This document shows positions 24,853 through 38,400 of a stretch of DNA of 64,000 nucleotides, piece after piece. The number at the start of each line of letters is the position of its first letter. Position 1 is the first letter of the stretch. Made by a program: the position numbers and the translations under genes. This DNA is from Leptoclinus maculatus (Eukaryota; Chordata; Actinopteri; Perciformes; Stichaeidae): positions 15,463,140 to 15,527,139 of the forward strand of contig JAVDOI010000012.1 of the NCBI GenBank assembly GCA_032191485.1, given 5' to 3'. Below the pieces are notes generated by a model. It did not search any database. It saw nothing but the letters and a program-made list of their open reading frames with translations, and was not told where the DNA came from.

Positions 24853-27011
24853 CAAGGTAGGCAACGTGATTTCTATGGATAAAAACAATCGATATAAATG
24901 CACAATTTGATGTATTGATCATTTCCACTGGACAACATGTGAACGTAAGGGGACAAATATTTAGATATGGGATCAATCATATTTTTTTGTGTTTGATATT
25001 TGCTTGAGAGGTTCTTTCTTGTTGCCAAAATAATCTACTGTTCCTGGATATATTATAAGACGCACTTTATTTGTCCTACATGCTTTTATTTAATGTGTGC
25101 CTGACGACTGATAAAGTCCACATGTTGAAGTCGGCTTCTGTAACACGATGAGAAACAACGCAGATGGTTTGATCACCACAACTGTTGCTGAAGTATCCAA
25201 TTCGACAGCGAGCTCGCGCACTTTCAAACACGCGAGTCATTTGTTTTAAATGTATTATCCTTCACTGGAATATTTTGGTATCAGCGTGTCCTCTCGTCGG
25301 TTCAGGAATCCAGAGCTGCGTGAAAACAGTGTTTGCACGTGCGTGTGCGCGCGATTCACAGTGAGCAAAAAAAAAAAAGGATAAAGGTCATTTTTTGGCT
25401 ACTGGGATGACAAGGCACACAGTCGCTGTTTGAAATGCTTTGTGGCACATTGCCTGAGCTGATAGCTGAACAAACAAGCCAACAGACTACTTGTCATTCA
25501 CAAAACAGCCCCATCAAGGTATTTAGAGGCAGACGAGTTTCATTCTCAGTCCATCAGATTTCATTATCACCAAGTGGCCTTTTTTTGTGTGTTACATTTC
25601 CCCGTTCACTCTCTATGAATGTTGTAGACAAACTGAGCTCCACAGAGTTCCACTCAGCATGGCAGTGGGCCATGTCCCTATTAAAGACCGCAAGATCTGG
25701 TGAAATGATTTTGTACCTGCAGAGACACAAAGACATCATTGATACAGAGCTGCAGTGCACTTTTGTTTGGAGCCCGAGTTAGGAGGGAAGAGAAGGTACA
25801 GTGTTTATTTTTGAAGACCCCTATACATTTTACATTATTTTCAAAGATGCACTGCATGTTTTGCTCAGCACACTAGAATTGGATCCATGTATCAGTGCAC
25901 ACAGGGAAAAAGTAATCTGTAAACATCTCTTATCCATTTATTTCTGTTGCTGCTCCTCTTTTGGTGGGAATCTATTCCAAGGACATGCAGTTTGGGGGAA
26001 ATGTGATAACAGAATAGGTTGTGGAAAGAGCACCAAGAGAAATTGGTGAGAAAGATTTCAGCAGAAAATGTCTTGAGACAAGTTTGTCATGCAGAACGAT
26101 TTTGAGTTTATCTCTAATTTTAAACCAGACTCTTTAGACCTTTTTTAGCAATAAATGTCACATAAGCCTCTTGCGACTGGCACAAAAGCAAGCGGCGAGG
26201 AAAAACAGGAAAAGTGAAATAGAAAACACCTGGTTCTCAATATGCTCCCTGATTTGAAGTCACCTCACTGTCTCACAGGATCAAGCCTGTCAAATTCTGA
26301 CTTTGTGCTGCTACTCTGTCCCTGTGCAGTTTGACGCACAACGAAAAGCTACAGTAACCTCATCAAATCCGTTCATTTCTATACTTTACATGACTTTATT
26401 CATTACAATATGACATTTTGTTATAACAGCACTACTTCTAGTTCTCTTGTTTGTTTATCAGTGTTATCCTTGCAAGTGCACGGTTTGCAAACTCTGCAGC
26501 TATGATAGGCAGAAATGAACAATGGACTCAAATGACTGTAGAGTATTTGCACAACATCCCCACCATATTCCTGGGAAGCAAAACATTTTTTATGAGAATA
26601 CACTAACATATGCTGCAAAAAGATAACTCAGATAAGCAGTCCTGTAGCACATTGTTTTTGTATAACAAACTATAACATTGTCATAGACGGGAGGTTTTGT
26701 TGTTTCAGCTTCGTTTTTTTTCTGCATTTTTGTTGGATTATTTTTGTACATGTTTCTCTCAGTCAGTCTTATACCTTTGGCCAAATTTCCATGTGCAATC
26801 AAATATAAACCACAGCTTCCATCCCCTGCTGTGGTGCCAAACGAGTGGGCATGGAAACATTTTAATTTGGCAGGTGGCCAAATTAAAGCAGACATGGTTA
26901 TTAAGTTAAAATATAGTGTTTTTGAGCTGTGAAAATAAACCAAAAATAATAGGATTGTTGAATGCCAGACATTTGTACTGTAAATATATTAACCACTATT
27001 TACTTTCACAG

Positions 27012-27106
27012 GCTAAAAGACACACAATACTTTCTCCTCTGGAATAAAATCAAGCCTGAAGAGACACTTACCTTTCTTTCTTTTTCTTGTACTTTTTTTG
27101 TGCAAA
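27012..27106 (+). other. fbln2: Probable fbln2 5' UTR segment
   Basis: An acceptor-like TACTTTCACAG ends at 27011, and no later AG with a good pyrimidine tract precedes the ATG at 27107. The 95 nt between are therefore probably the exonic leader of the first coding exon. If the gene has no upstream intron, transcription would instead begin nearby. Confidence 0.4.
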
Positions 27107-28454
27107 ATGAACATTCAGACGGCATCATTGTTTTTAAGTTGGCTGATTCTGTGCATGGACACCTGTCTAAGCCAGAAAGACTGCGCAGGTGTGGACTGTC
27201 CGGTTCTGCAGGGCTGCATCAAAACGGTTTTGGAGAAGGGTACCTGCTGCCCCACCTGTACCCAAAGGGGCTGCACCTGTGAGGGCTACCAGTACTATGA
27301 CTGTGTCCAAGCAGGCTTCCGGAAAGGGAAAGTCCCAGAGGGGGAAGCTTACTTTGTGGATTTCGGAAGCACTGAATGTGTCTGTCCTCTGGGAGGTGGG
27401 AAGATAAGCTGTAATTTTATTCCGTGCCCTGAAATTCCCCCCAACTGCATTGCAATTGTACAGCCTGCAGATGGGTGTCAGCAATGTGGGCAAATTGGCT
27501 GTACCCATGGCAACATGAAGTACGATGCGGGACACTCCTTTCAGAAGGACCGGTGTCAGGTTTGCCACTGTCCAAAAGATGGTGGACGGTTAATGTGTTC
27601 ACCTATCCCCGGCTGTGACCTTCGTAGTTCTAATAATCCGACCACTGAGAACAACAACCCTTTGAGAGACATTGGCAGCCGTCATAACAGCCGACAAATG
27701 ACTCCCGGAGAACAGTTCTCCGAGCTGGCACTGGGAAACACTTTACCACTGTATAAACCGGACCCACCCAGTTTTGGCACATGGGATTATGACCACACAC
27801 TGGAAGGGCCCACATCTTCCACTATCCAAGATCTGGCCCAACCACTGGAATCTACTACAGCACCACCAACTTACCCAGCGGCAAGCTCCACTTCCCTCAG
27901 CTCCCTTGATGACAGGAGACATGAGCTCAGGGAGACACAAAGAAGTTCTGATCCAGAGACCAGCAGTGAGGCTGAGGTCACTCATAACATGGATCCAACG
28001 ACTACAAGGGAGCAGAGCGAAACATCCACAACGCTAACAACAACCACACACAGAGTGACCACGGAGCACCACAGGCCGCAACAGGAACTTGGGGAAAGGA
28101 CCATTAGACCCAACAGTGGCAGAAACAGAGTGGCACAGGACACTTTAAAAGACTCAGCACACACCGCCCATGCAAACAAGGGGACCAGGCCCTCTGGCCA
28201 TCATAAACACAGTCAGGGCAGTCACACGGGGAGTCATACTGGCTCCCATTATAGCGGCCATAACGAAGAAGAAAAAGTGTCAGTGGAGCCCAGGCAGCCA
28301 CTCGGTAAAGAAGAGCAGACCTCATATCCCACTATACAGTTCAATCCCACCAGCGGAGCTCCAGTCAGGATGAAGGAGGATAGAGAGCAGCCTCAAAGAC
28401 AACCCCAAACCCTCTACAACTACCACTCTCAGGATGTGCAGGGAGACACTGAAG
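27107..28454 (+). CDS. fbln2: fbln2 exon 1: signal peptide, Cys-rich N domain, Ser/Thr-rich linker
   Basis: The exon encodes residues 1-449 in one piece. The signal peptide (LFLSWLILCMDTCLS) is followed by an N domain dense in Cys (C-C-x-x-C, GCTCEGYQYYDC, CVCPLGGGKISC) that resembles von Willebrand C-type folds. After about residue 175 the chain becomes low-complexity: rich in Ser, Thr, Pro, Gln and His, with Thr runs and a GSHTGSHTGSHYSGH stretch. This suggests an extended, probably O-glycosylated spacer. I chose the ATG at 27107 because it directly opens the signal peptide; the frame runs further upstream without another ATG. The donor is GAAG|GTACGT, phase 1. Confidence 0.95.
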
Positions 28455-29371
28455 GTACGTTATCATACAACGTTTTATTTCAAAGAGTTTTAAAGGAGTA
28501 GTGTGTAAGATTTAGGGATATCTATTGGCAGAAATGGAATACAATATTAATATTATATTAATAAGTATGTTTTCTTTAGTGTATAATCACCTGAAAATAA
28601 CATTAGTTCAGTGGCGGCTGGTCCATAGAGGGCGCTAGGGCGCCGCCCCCCCTAGAGCTACAAAAAATAAAAATAAAAATAAAAATATAAATATAAATAA
28701 AAATAAAATTTAAAATAAAAATAAACTATATAAATTGTCAATATTTGTGTTTTTGAAACATGGAATCACCCAGTAATATGTGTAAAATATGATATCTGCG
28801 GTAAATATATGCTTTTCCTGCTTGTCCTCTCTGCCTGTCTGCTCTTCCTCTCTGTGTGTGCACGTCTCAGCTGCTGGGGCGCTGGAGAAACTGCCCCAAA
28901 GAGGCGGGTCTATAAAGCAGTTTAGCCAATGCTGAGTAAAGATATAAATGAGTGACATACAATTCAGCCAATCAGCGTCCTCAAATAGATTCAGCTTGGG
29001 GCAGTTTTTTTCCTGCCCCAAGCTGCGCGTTCTCGTCAGGAGAAGTCTCTACAGGAGAGCGCCAGTGTGAGCACTACTCCTCCAAGACCCGTTTGAGAGG
29101 AGAACTGAGAGGAGAAACTACTGAAAGAGCTGATCCCAGATCAGCCTGACCTCACAATCAGACAGCAGACTAGCAGGAAAGAGAAGCAGTACATGAAGCT
29201 TCTCTACTAGCTGTACACCAGACAGGTTTGACTAGCTGGATGACGTCATGATAATAACTTATTTATCTTTTTAAAACAACGGGGACAGAACCAGCATGGA
29301 CAGTTAGGGAGTGAGGGACATGAAGCACCTGTCTGAGAAATGGATATATAGTTATATATATATATATATAT

Positions 29372-29433
<62 letters not shown>

Positions 29434-32400
29434 TTTATATTATAGTGAATATTATTATATGACATATATATTATTATATTATACAGAATATTATATGATA
29501 TATATATTATTATATTATGCAGAATATTATATGATATATATATATATTATTATATTATACAGAATATTATTATATGTTATATATATTATATTATACTGAA
29601 TTCCCTGTGAGGGTGACTAAAATAAGATGTCCTGACGTGTTTGTGAAAGTGTTATTTACTGCTTTTTTTCGTTGGAATAAATGTTAAATATTTAACTGCA
29701 AAGTAGTAATGCGCGTTTGATACCTTAATTTGTTTGCATTAAATCATTCTGGGATGTTTGCTGAAATTGATTGGATGTGGCACAGCCCTACCAAGAACAT
29801 TTTCCACCAGCCGCCACTGCATTAGTTGTGTTTTTGTTTCCTTGGAATGAGTTGATATATATATATATGGAGCAGGTCCTCTTCAAAGAGCCCGCCACCA
29901 TGTTTATACAGTAGCCCAGAACAGACAAACCAAACACTGGCTCTAGATTGGGCCATTCACGTTTCACGTTTTTGCGTCGGCCACCGTATTTGTCTTACAG
30001 GCTTGGCACATGGGAGAAGTTTCAGTTGGTTGCAATCTGCAACCTCATCGCTAGATGCCGCCAAACACTACGCACTGCACTTTTAAGCATATTTTATGAT
30101 CAACAGTATTCAAACCATAGAAATAGAATAGGAGTAGAACGGACATTCCTATTCAAATCAACGTAGCAGTGGCGGCCAAACGTCCATATGAACTAAACAG
30201 ACAAGGAGAAGTCGTACACTCACTGAGGTGAGGTTTTGCAATAACGACTGAAACAAGCAGTGGGGTGGTAGCGTTAGGAAGCATAGAGAGCCGGAGGAAT
30301 TGAGTAAAATTGAACAAATTAATGCTACATCCACACACTCTTGTCACAGCGTAGGAAAGCACATTGCTATCGCCAGATGAGTGACATCTTTGCTCGGCTT
30401 CTCCGTAGCCACTGTAGCATTAAAGCATGGTGGACTTAGCAAGCTAACTAACTAGCGAACAACTGGCTAGTTAGCGTGCTAATTCCTCCATGCTTTAATG
30501 CTACACTGGTTACAGAAATTGAGTCGAACGGCAGGCTGGTGGCCAGCGGCAGGTCCCGCTGTCCCTCCGCCTCACTCCCCTTCCGCTTCAGAGAAGGACA
30601 AGCTACCTAGCTAACTAACCAGCCATCTGTCTCCGGAGCTGTGTCCGCTCTCTTCCTGGCGAGCTGCTACAACACTTTACAGCCCTACTGACGTGTATTG
30701 ACACCATAACAACTAACAATAATTGACACAGAAAACAGGTCAATGTTCGTTCTACTCCTATTCTAGTTCTAGGATCCTAACTTTTCTTCTTGAATGAAGT
30801 GTTTGAAAGCAACAGAATTGAAAAGAAATCTGAAACATAAAAAGTTTTGATTCGTTCAATGCCCACATCAAAATACATCACAGTGTAATGATTTACAGCC
30901 TAAATGACGAGGTTATTATCTCACATCCTGTCTTTTGAAGAGGAATTCATAATCACTCTATTCTAGCTGGCAGAGGTCCAGGAAAAACAATTGTTAAAGG
31001 AAAGTCTGTTTTCCCTGAATAGCATTTATCTACCTTACTCGGAAGAGAAAAGAACAATACTAAGTATATGCTCATTTTCGTGCATTTCAATTGAGAGAAT
31101 GCTATATATCCCTAGAGGTTTGTAAGTAGCAAATAATACTAAGTCCTGTGCTATATTTACATTAGTGTGCTTCTAATATATCTGATAAATCATTTAAGAG
31201 CAGCTGCAATTTCATTTTCTCTCCCCACTTTGCTCCAGTGAGACCTCCAGGGTTGTGCATCCTGCCCTGTGTCCTTCATGTGATTATCAGCATGTTCTCA
31301 AACAGATCGGCCCCCTTCGGGACAAATCTACCACAGGCCCCATGCAGGAGGGAAAGGAGACGATGAAGTGATTGATGTCTAGAAGATGAGTTACAATGCA
31401 CTGGAAAATATGAGAAAAACATGTCTCATATCAAAGTATGATGTTAAATTACGTATATACAATAGGTCTAAAAAATTCTGCCCCATAATTTTAATCTCAT
31501 AATGCCATATAATGATTGCTTTAGCTTTAATTAATCAAATTTCATTCAGTTCCATAAGAGTTATTGATTAATAAACTTCATGGTATAGGCAAAATCTAAT
31601 TACATCATAATTCCCAATAATTTGTGTGTTTTGTCCAGCAAACCACAATCTGTGGCATGTTGTTAACCCTTCTTTACAACACTGTGATTTTTGTTGGGAC
31701 CTGTCGGGACGTTTCTTTTCTTTCAGCACCTGGCCTCCATAGGTATGTCTTGTGTATGCTGAATGCATCGGTGAGGTGTTTCTGTGTGAACTCCCGAGGT
31801 GCCTGTCAAGTTAATTTACCAGCACACAGTTGGAGAATATAGGTTAGAAATTGGCTGTTTGTTGCTGTCTGCCATGACACATTTTAAGGAGCCAAGGACT
31901 GTGAAACTGTGTGCGAGCCAATTTAGTAACTCTTCTATTCATTCAGGGAGAAAAAAAGACTTTGAGTTTGACAGTTTTTCCACAACATCCATAACTACAT
32001 TAGGATAACTTCCAGCTATTCCCTTGGGAATTATCGCTTCACGGAAGAGAGTTTTGACTTGAAAGTCAAAGCAGGATATGTTTTTCTCCTGGGATAAGGA
32101 GCTCAAACTGGATGTAGGATGGAATGACACTGTGCTGGTTTACTGGTGAAGGTCATTGGACTATTGGAGATTTCCAGAGTGGTGACATGTTAAAACACAG
32201 ACAGGAAAATAACACAGCCGATAAGGGCCTTGACTTATTCCTGTTATCAACGCCATTAGTAGAACATGCCAAAGTTATTTTGGAGAGGAAAAGAGACGGC
32301 ATGAATAACAAGAACATGACCATTTTTCTGTAAACATAAATCATCCGCCTCTGCAGTTGCCCAATATCTGTTAATTTGCCTCTCGCTTTTTCCAACCAGA

Positions 32401-35400
32401 CGCAGTGTGTGCTCAGAAAGGGGGGGGGGTTTGTTCAGGTTTTCTGATGCTGGGCTGGACCTGGTATAGGATTTCTTTGGGGGTTGTACCTGTGAGCGGC
32501 ATAATACCCATGTGATGAATGAGACCACTGTTGTGGCTTGATTGCCAGACGCTACTCACTGCTCCCTCATGAGCCGGAGTGATTACCCAGTCTCTCGTGA
32601 GGCTGCTGGTTTCCCAATCTTCCCAGTAATCATCTCATCTGAAGCACACCTCCACACATTCTCCCCTCAGTAACCTCCCACTTTACCAAGCACCAACCAT
32701 AACATTGAATCTTAGAAATGGATAAATTGATTAAACTGAAGCATGCAAATCTTCTGAGTTGTGGAGGAATAACTAAAGAAATGCTTGTTTTCATCCACAG
32801 TACTGTCACAGCATGCTGCATATGGGAGTAGGCTGAGCTGATGTGTAATTTTCCTTATAGGATTAAAAGGAGGGTGGATTCCAGAGCTTCCCGTCTGAGA
32901 GTTCATTCCTGCTGCACCACTACTGTGTAGATCAGTTTGAAGAAGATATCGCTCTCTGGTTAATCTAGGGTGCCTTCCAGGTCATTTCCAGGAATTTTGG
33001 CGTATCTCTTATCCACAACATGTCCTTACTGAAAAACCGCCTGATCCAAATGTCACCCTTGCGTATAAATAAAAAAACATCTGCGCCAGATGCAGGAAAC
33101 CACTCATAAAAAAGACCAAATGTATAAGTAGAGAGCGATTGGTGATGAATTGCAGCACATTAACAGATCTGTCATTAACATACAGGCAAAGTGCAACTGT
33201 ATGCAGATGTTTTTCGGACTTGCAATCAAGCAGTCGCTAATGTTTTCTCCTCTGAATATGAAACATGAAATATGATCTTACATTCATATTAATGCTTCAT
33301 TGATGAAATGATTTCCAGGGCAGAAAATAGTTTCTTCTAATGGGGTTTGTAAAACCAACCAGTTAGGTTATATTATTCTGCTGTGTTATTTTCGTCCATC
33401 GGGTCCAAAATCAGGATTTGGACGAATTTCCTCTGGAAAGAACTGAGCAAATTTCCTGTGTTCTGGTTTGTAAACGCACTTTTGGAATATATAACTAAGG
33501 CATAATAAGGCAATTGGGAGACAGATTCAGATTACAAGATTACTGTGGAGAATATTTGTTCAGAGGCGTGCAGTGGAATATACTTAACCAATTTAATATG
33601 CGAAAAGGATCTCAGATGCTGATGTTGCCTAGTAGGAGCTTTAGAAAAACACCATGGGTGTGTGCGTGCATGCTCGGATGTGTGGCATCCTAAGGAAATG
33701 CAAGCTATAAATCACAGTAATTCAATGCACCATTAGTGATGATAAATCCTCCTGGCAATGTGTGTGTTAGTGTTTAATTCAGGTTTTCTTACCACAAGGA
33801 GGTGTAATTGGATTGGAAGATGCTGTATGAAACCATCAAAGACTGAAGCGTCAACTGACCTTAACCCCGATTAAGACTACAAAAAGATGGATCACACGAA
33901 TGTTGGCTCACAATCTCAGGGAGATTAAGACATAAACTGTCAATGATTGAAACCTGAATTGGCCGTTTTGAAGATGAAATCATGATGACAGCAAGAGAGC
34001 CCTCCCTGTTAGGTCATATCCAGCTGTTTTTGGACAGTGATTATGTGTTTCAAAAGACACAATATCTCCCACCTGAGCTTAACGCGGGACTACAGACGCA
34101 CGCACACACACATACACGGACATGCTGTAAAGCTTTCAGCATCAATCATCTGACATGTTCAACCACGTGGGTTTGTATGTCATGGACCTTTGGCATTAGC
34201 TGTTATTCACGTTGTTGGTCATGTTCTCTTCAGGCCCACCTGTATTATAAATCACTGCCAAGTCCACAAAAGAAAAGACACACAAGCGTTGATTAGTGGC
34301 CGTGCACTGCTTTATGACACCCCCGGACATGTTGAGAGTTGCCCTTTTTGGTTGTTATTCTAGCTTCATATTTTCAAAGGGTGTGATGTCACCAGTTTTG
34401 GATTTAGACGAGAGCAAAGCATCTGGTGTTAATGCTAGTCAGATGGAAATGTATAATGACAGGCCCGGAACAGAAAGATGCTCTTCAGCTACCTCTCAAG
34501 TGTATATTTTAGATCCATTGTGCAAGCACAATAAGTAATTATTGCGCTGCTGAATGGAACAAGTTGCGATATAGTCTTAATTAGAAGGTCTGCCAAAGAG
34601 ACGGGAAGAGACCTGGTAAGCTCGGCTAAAACAATTTATCCAGGCTGCAACTTTCGGTTCTGAAAAGTGAAGCCAATGGGAAGGTGACTTTAACTTTCTT
34701 TCTAAAAGCTATCAGGGGGCGTCTCCTCTTGTTGTAAAAAAGAAGGCTGATTGTCTATGAGAAGCATGATGTTCATTTAGTAAGTTATGGTCCCATTTAG
34801 AGTGGAATAGACCATAACGCAGGATATGCTTTAGGGCGGGGCTACCTTGTGATTGACAGGTCACTGCCACGGTGTTGTCCAGTTTGGGAGTTCTCCCTGT
34901 TTTCATCTTACAACTTTAACTTTTTAATGAACTTAGTTCTGATTGCAAAAAGCCAAGATGGCAAAGGCCAAAAAACCAAGATGGCGACAAAAACCGCAGT
35001 CCACAAAACGGCTGACGTCACAGTGATTATGTTTGTTTCCCTCCAAAGTCATTTCATCCACTAAATCCTTTGCAAACATGGTGACAAACTGTATGTATCT
35101 TAACTCTGTATACATCCCACATTGTGAATGGAAACATGGAGCAAATCTGTGTGATGTTCATGACGGGGGAACTGATTTCACCTGGAGAAAATGAATAGGA
35201 AGCAAAAGGAGGAGAAAGAGTAATTATGTTCTCTGTCTTGGGTTCAAAGGGGACTTGTTTAACTGCACGGTTGGCACAGATACTGTAGTTATGTATCAAA
35301 GGGTCATTGTGCCTTTCAAGGTTTAGATTTTCTCCTGTCTAAACCTTTAAATTATGCACACTTGCTCTAGTCTGAGTAATTGCCTTGGTCTTGTTATGTA

Positions 35401-38400
35401 TAGGTAAATCAAAGAGAGTCATTTCAACAAAAATAAAGTGGATGTGGAAGTTGAAATGTCAGAATGACCTGAGGCACTCTCAGATGTCTGTGCTGATTTT
35501 CATGTATTTAGAATTGCAATAAGAGGACTTGGTCTGTCCTCTGAGTGACCCCCACACTCATTTAAGGCTTACGTTGGAACAGACCGTGCTGTGAGAGACC
35601 AATTAAAGCTTCGGTCCATAACTTTCGTCCAGACTGAAATATCTCAGCAAATATATGATGGATTGTCATGAACAGGTATTCATGGTCCCCATAGGATGAA
35701 CCCTGCTGACTTTTGAGATTGGTAGACACCTTTATGTTCTCCATAGGATGAAATGTAATCGCTTAAATGACCCCGACTTCATCGAGTGCTAAGCACTAAA
35801 AACTTGCTTTGGTTTATGACTAAATACCTGCAAAACTGATGATATTCCCATTAGCCTGAGCTGTACTCTGTGTTTAGAGCTAATTCGAACATGTTATGTT
35901 GACATGCTAAACTGAGATGGTGAACATGGTGAACATTATACCTGCTAAATATCAGCATGCTAGCATTGTTATTTCACACATGTTAGCATGCTGACGTTAG
36001 CATTTAGCTCAAAGCACCGCTAAGTACAGCCTCGCAGAGCCGATAGGATTTTGATTGGATATTAGTCTATTAGCAGAAATGGAATATAATATTATTATTA
36101 AGTATTCTTTAGTGTATTATCACCTTACAATATTCATTTGTTGCCTAAGAATGAGCCGTTTTTATCTACATACGGAGCGGGTCCTCTTCATGGAGCCTGC
36201 TGCCGTGTTTCTACAGCGACCAAGAACAGACAAACCCATAAAAAGGGTTATTCACGTTTTCACATTTTTGGGTCGACCGCTGTAGTTATCCTACACGCCA
36301 GGCGGGAGAAGTTTCAGTAGGTTTGCATCTGCCAAATCCTACACACTGCACCTTTAAGTTAAAACACCAAATGGCAAAAGTGTTTGGTGTAAAACCAGAA
36401 AGACAAATATTCTGTCCTGTATGGTGTGACTGTTAAAACCATGCATGTCATCTACAGTAGCGCAGGAGCCACAAATCAAAGCTGGAATGCGCTGCCCTGT
36501 TATTGAAGGGACACGTATACATTTTTGCTGTAACCTGGATAATGTGTTTTGTCTCTTCCCAGACGCAGTTTGAAATCAAGTGCTAATGTGTTGCTCTTTC
36601 ACCCTGCTCCAGCTCTGATTAGCCAGGATGTAACAAAAAAACAGGACAATTTTACTTTGAAAGTAGTTTTATAGAGTTTTGGGTTCCATGCTTTTTCCCT
36701 GCCAATGTAAGTGAGAGCAGAGTCGAGGAGACTGAAATGAAAAACACAGATTGTACGTGCTATTTACAGTGCGGTCTAAGTCTGAGACAAGTGTGTTGCA
36801 CCAAAAGATGAAATACAGTTGCACTAACCACATTTTACAGCATCTCACTGATGGGAATCTATGATGGGAAATGTTAAACCTTCCTCTTCCAGCTGAACTC
36901 ACATTGTTACCATTATTTTGTGCCATTCCTCTGAAACACATGGCTGCACTAAGTGGGATAAAGCTGGAACTGGGTGTTTGCGTTTCATTATAGTTCCTGC
37001 CAAGGAGCTGTTGAAGACCTGCTGCGAGACAGGGGAGAAGTGGGCTTCAGCTAATGGTCACTGCAACAACATGGAGCCACCCACAAAAGATAGGCACTCC
37101 ATCTGCTGGTAAGGCCATTATTAAACGCCCGCTCAGATCATTTAGCTTAATTCTTATAATTAAATACAACAAACCGTAAATCATCTTAAATAGTCCTCTG
37201 TGGAAAGGCAGTTGGCTGTTTATCCACTTAATTTGACTTATTAAATTTAGATTTAGTAAAGTGACATAACTAAAATGTGCAATGAAATATTTTGTGATTA
37301 TGGGTTTTTTTATTTCTTATTACAAGATCAGTCACATTTAAGTAAATTTTTCTTTGGAAACGCCGAACGGTCCTCGGAGCTTTGACTGGTAAATGATTAC
37401 GATTTTGATTTAAATTTTTCCTTCTGATTAAATGCACAGAAAAAAAAAAAAAAAAGCAGCACTTGTAACAGCTAACCTAGTCACTGTTTCTTGTCAGGGC
37501 TGCAGTCCAAACACTTAGGCAGTGCTTTCTCCTTTGTGCTTTTTCTCTGCCAGGACTGCCCAACAACAGTGCTGCCGCGGTTCCCTCAGAGGAGGCCGGT
37601 GTTTGGCTGGAATGAACGCAGCCAGGGCTGGAAATATGTGTCGAGAGGATGCCAGCGACAAATGTGGGATTGATTCCTACAAGGCAAGCATCTGTGATCA
37701 GATACCCCTCGCAAAGGGCAAACTTGGTTTACTGGGTTCACAGTCAAACATAATGACATTGCCATTTTAAAATGAAGCCTAATACAGCCTGAATTAGCGA
37801 TTGATGAATGCATTAGTCAATGTAGAATTGAAAACACATGCAGATGGTACTGTAGCCAGACAGTGAGAGTCTCTCTGTTTGAGCTACTTTATTCAAGATA
37901 CCTCCTCTGAGCATTACTGCTGTTGTGCCAATTCCCTGTTATTCAATTACCTTATTTAATTTAGGTAAAATGATTTGGGGCCAATTGCAACTGAAGATTC
38001 CCACAGTCCTAAAGCTTCACTAGCTTCAAAGCAGACCTCAGCATTTGGAAATGTCAGATGTCAATTGTTTGGCCTTTGTGAAATTGTGGAAACGTGGCCT
38101 GATAATTTAATCTGGTAAAAGAGCAGCAGCAGTAGACACAAGGCTATTATGGCGGTCAATGTGCATGAAGTCACAGTGACAATGTAACTCTATTGTGGTC
38201 GCCCAGACTCCCAGAGACACTCATTAGCCATGTGACCTGTGTGTTGAAGGATACTTACTCACCTGCTCAGAGGCCCTTGCGCAGCATGAGCCCATTATTG
38301 ACTCTATGCTGCAGTGCAGCTGTTAAATATTGGTTTTCATCGCCTTTTTGTGGGACCCCTGTAGATTAAGTAATATCAGGCCATCTACAACCACAGTACA

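Larger units (their letters stand above)
28490..30086. repeat. MITE-like repeat in fbln2 intron 1, split by a hAT insertion
   Basis: The left end is TTAAAGGAGTAGTGTGTAAG and the right end (reverse complement) is TTAAAAGTGCAGTGCGTAGT, so the termini are imperfect inverted repeats. Internal sequence ('ttggcagaaatggaatac', 'ggagcaggtcctcttc') matches a second copy near 36050-36357. The body of this copy is interrupted by the hAT element at 28609-29819. The left end is 35 bp past the fbln2 exon 1 donor. Confidence 0.75.

Noticed and set aside
25435..25782. 115-codon plus-strand frame upstream of fbln2
   Set aside because: No recognisable domain, splice signals or signal peptide; length is within chance expectation for this amount of DNA.
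30170..30185. CAGTGGCGG string considered as another hAT end
   Set aside because: No partner terminus or 8-bp direct repeat found at a matching distance.
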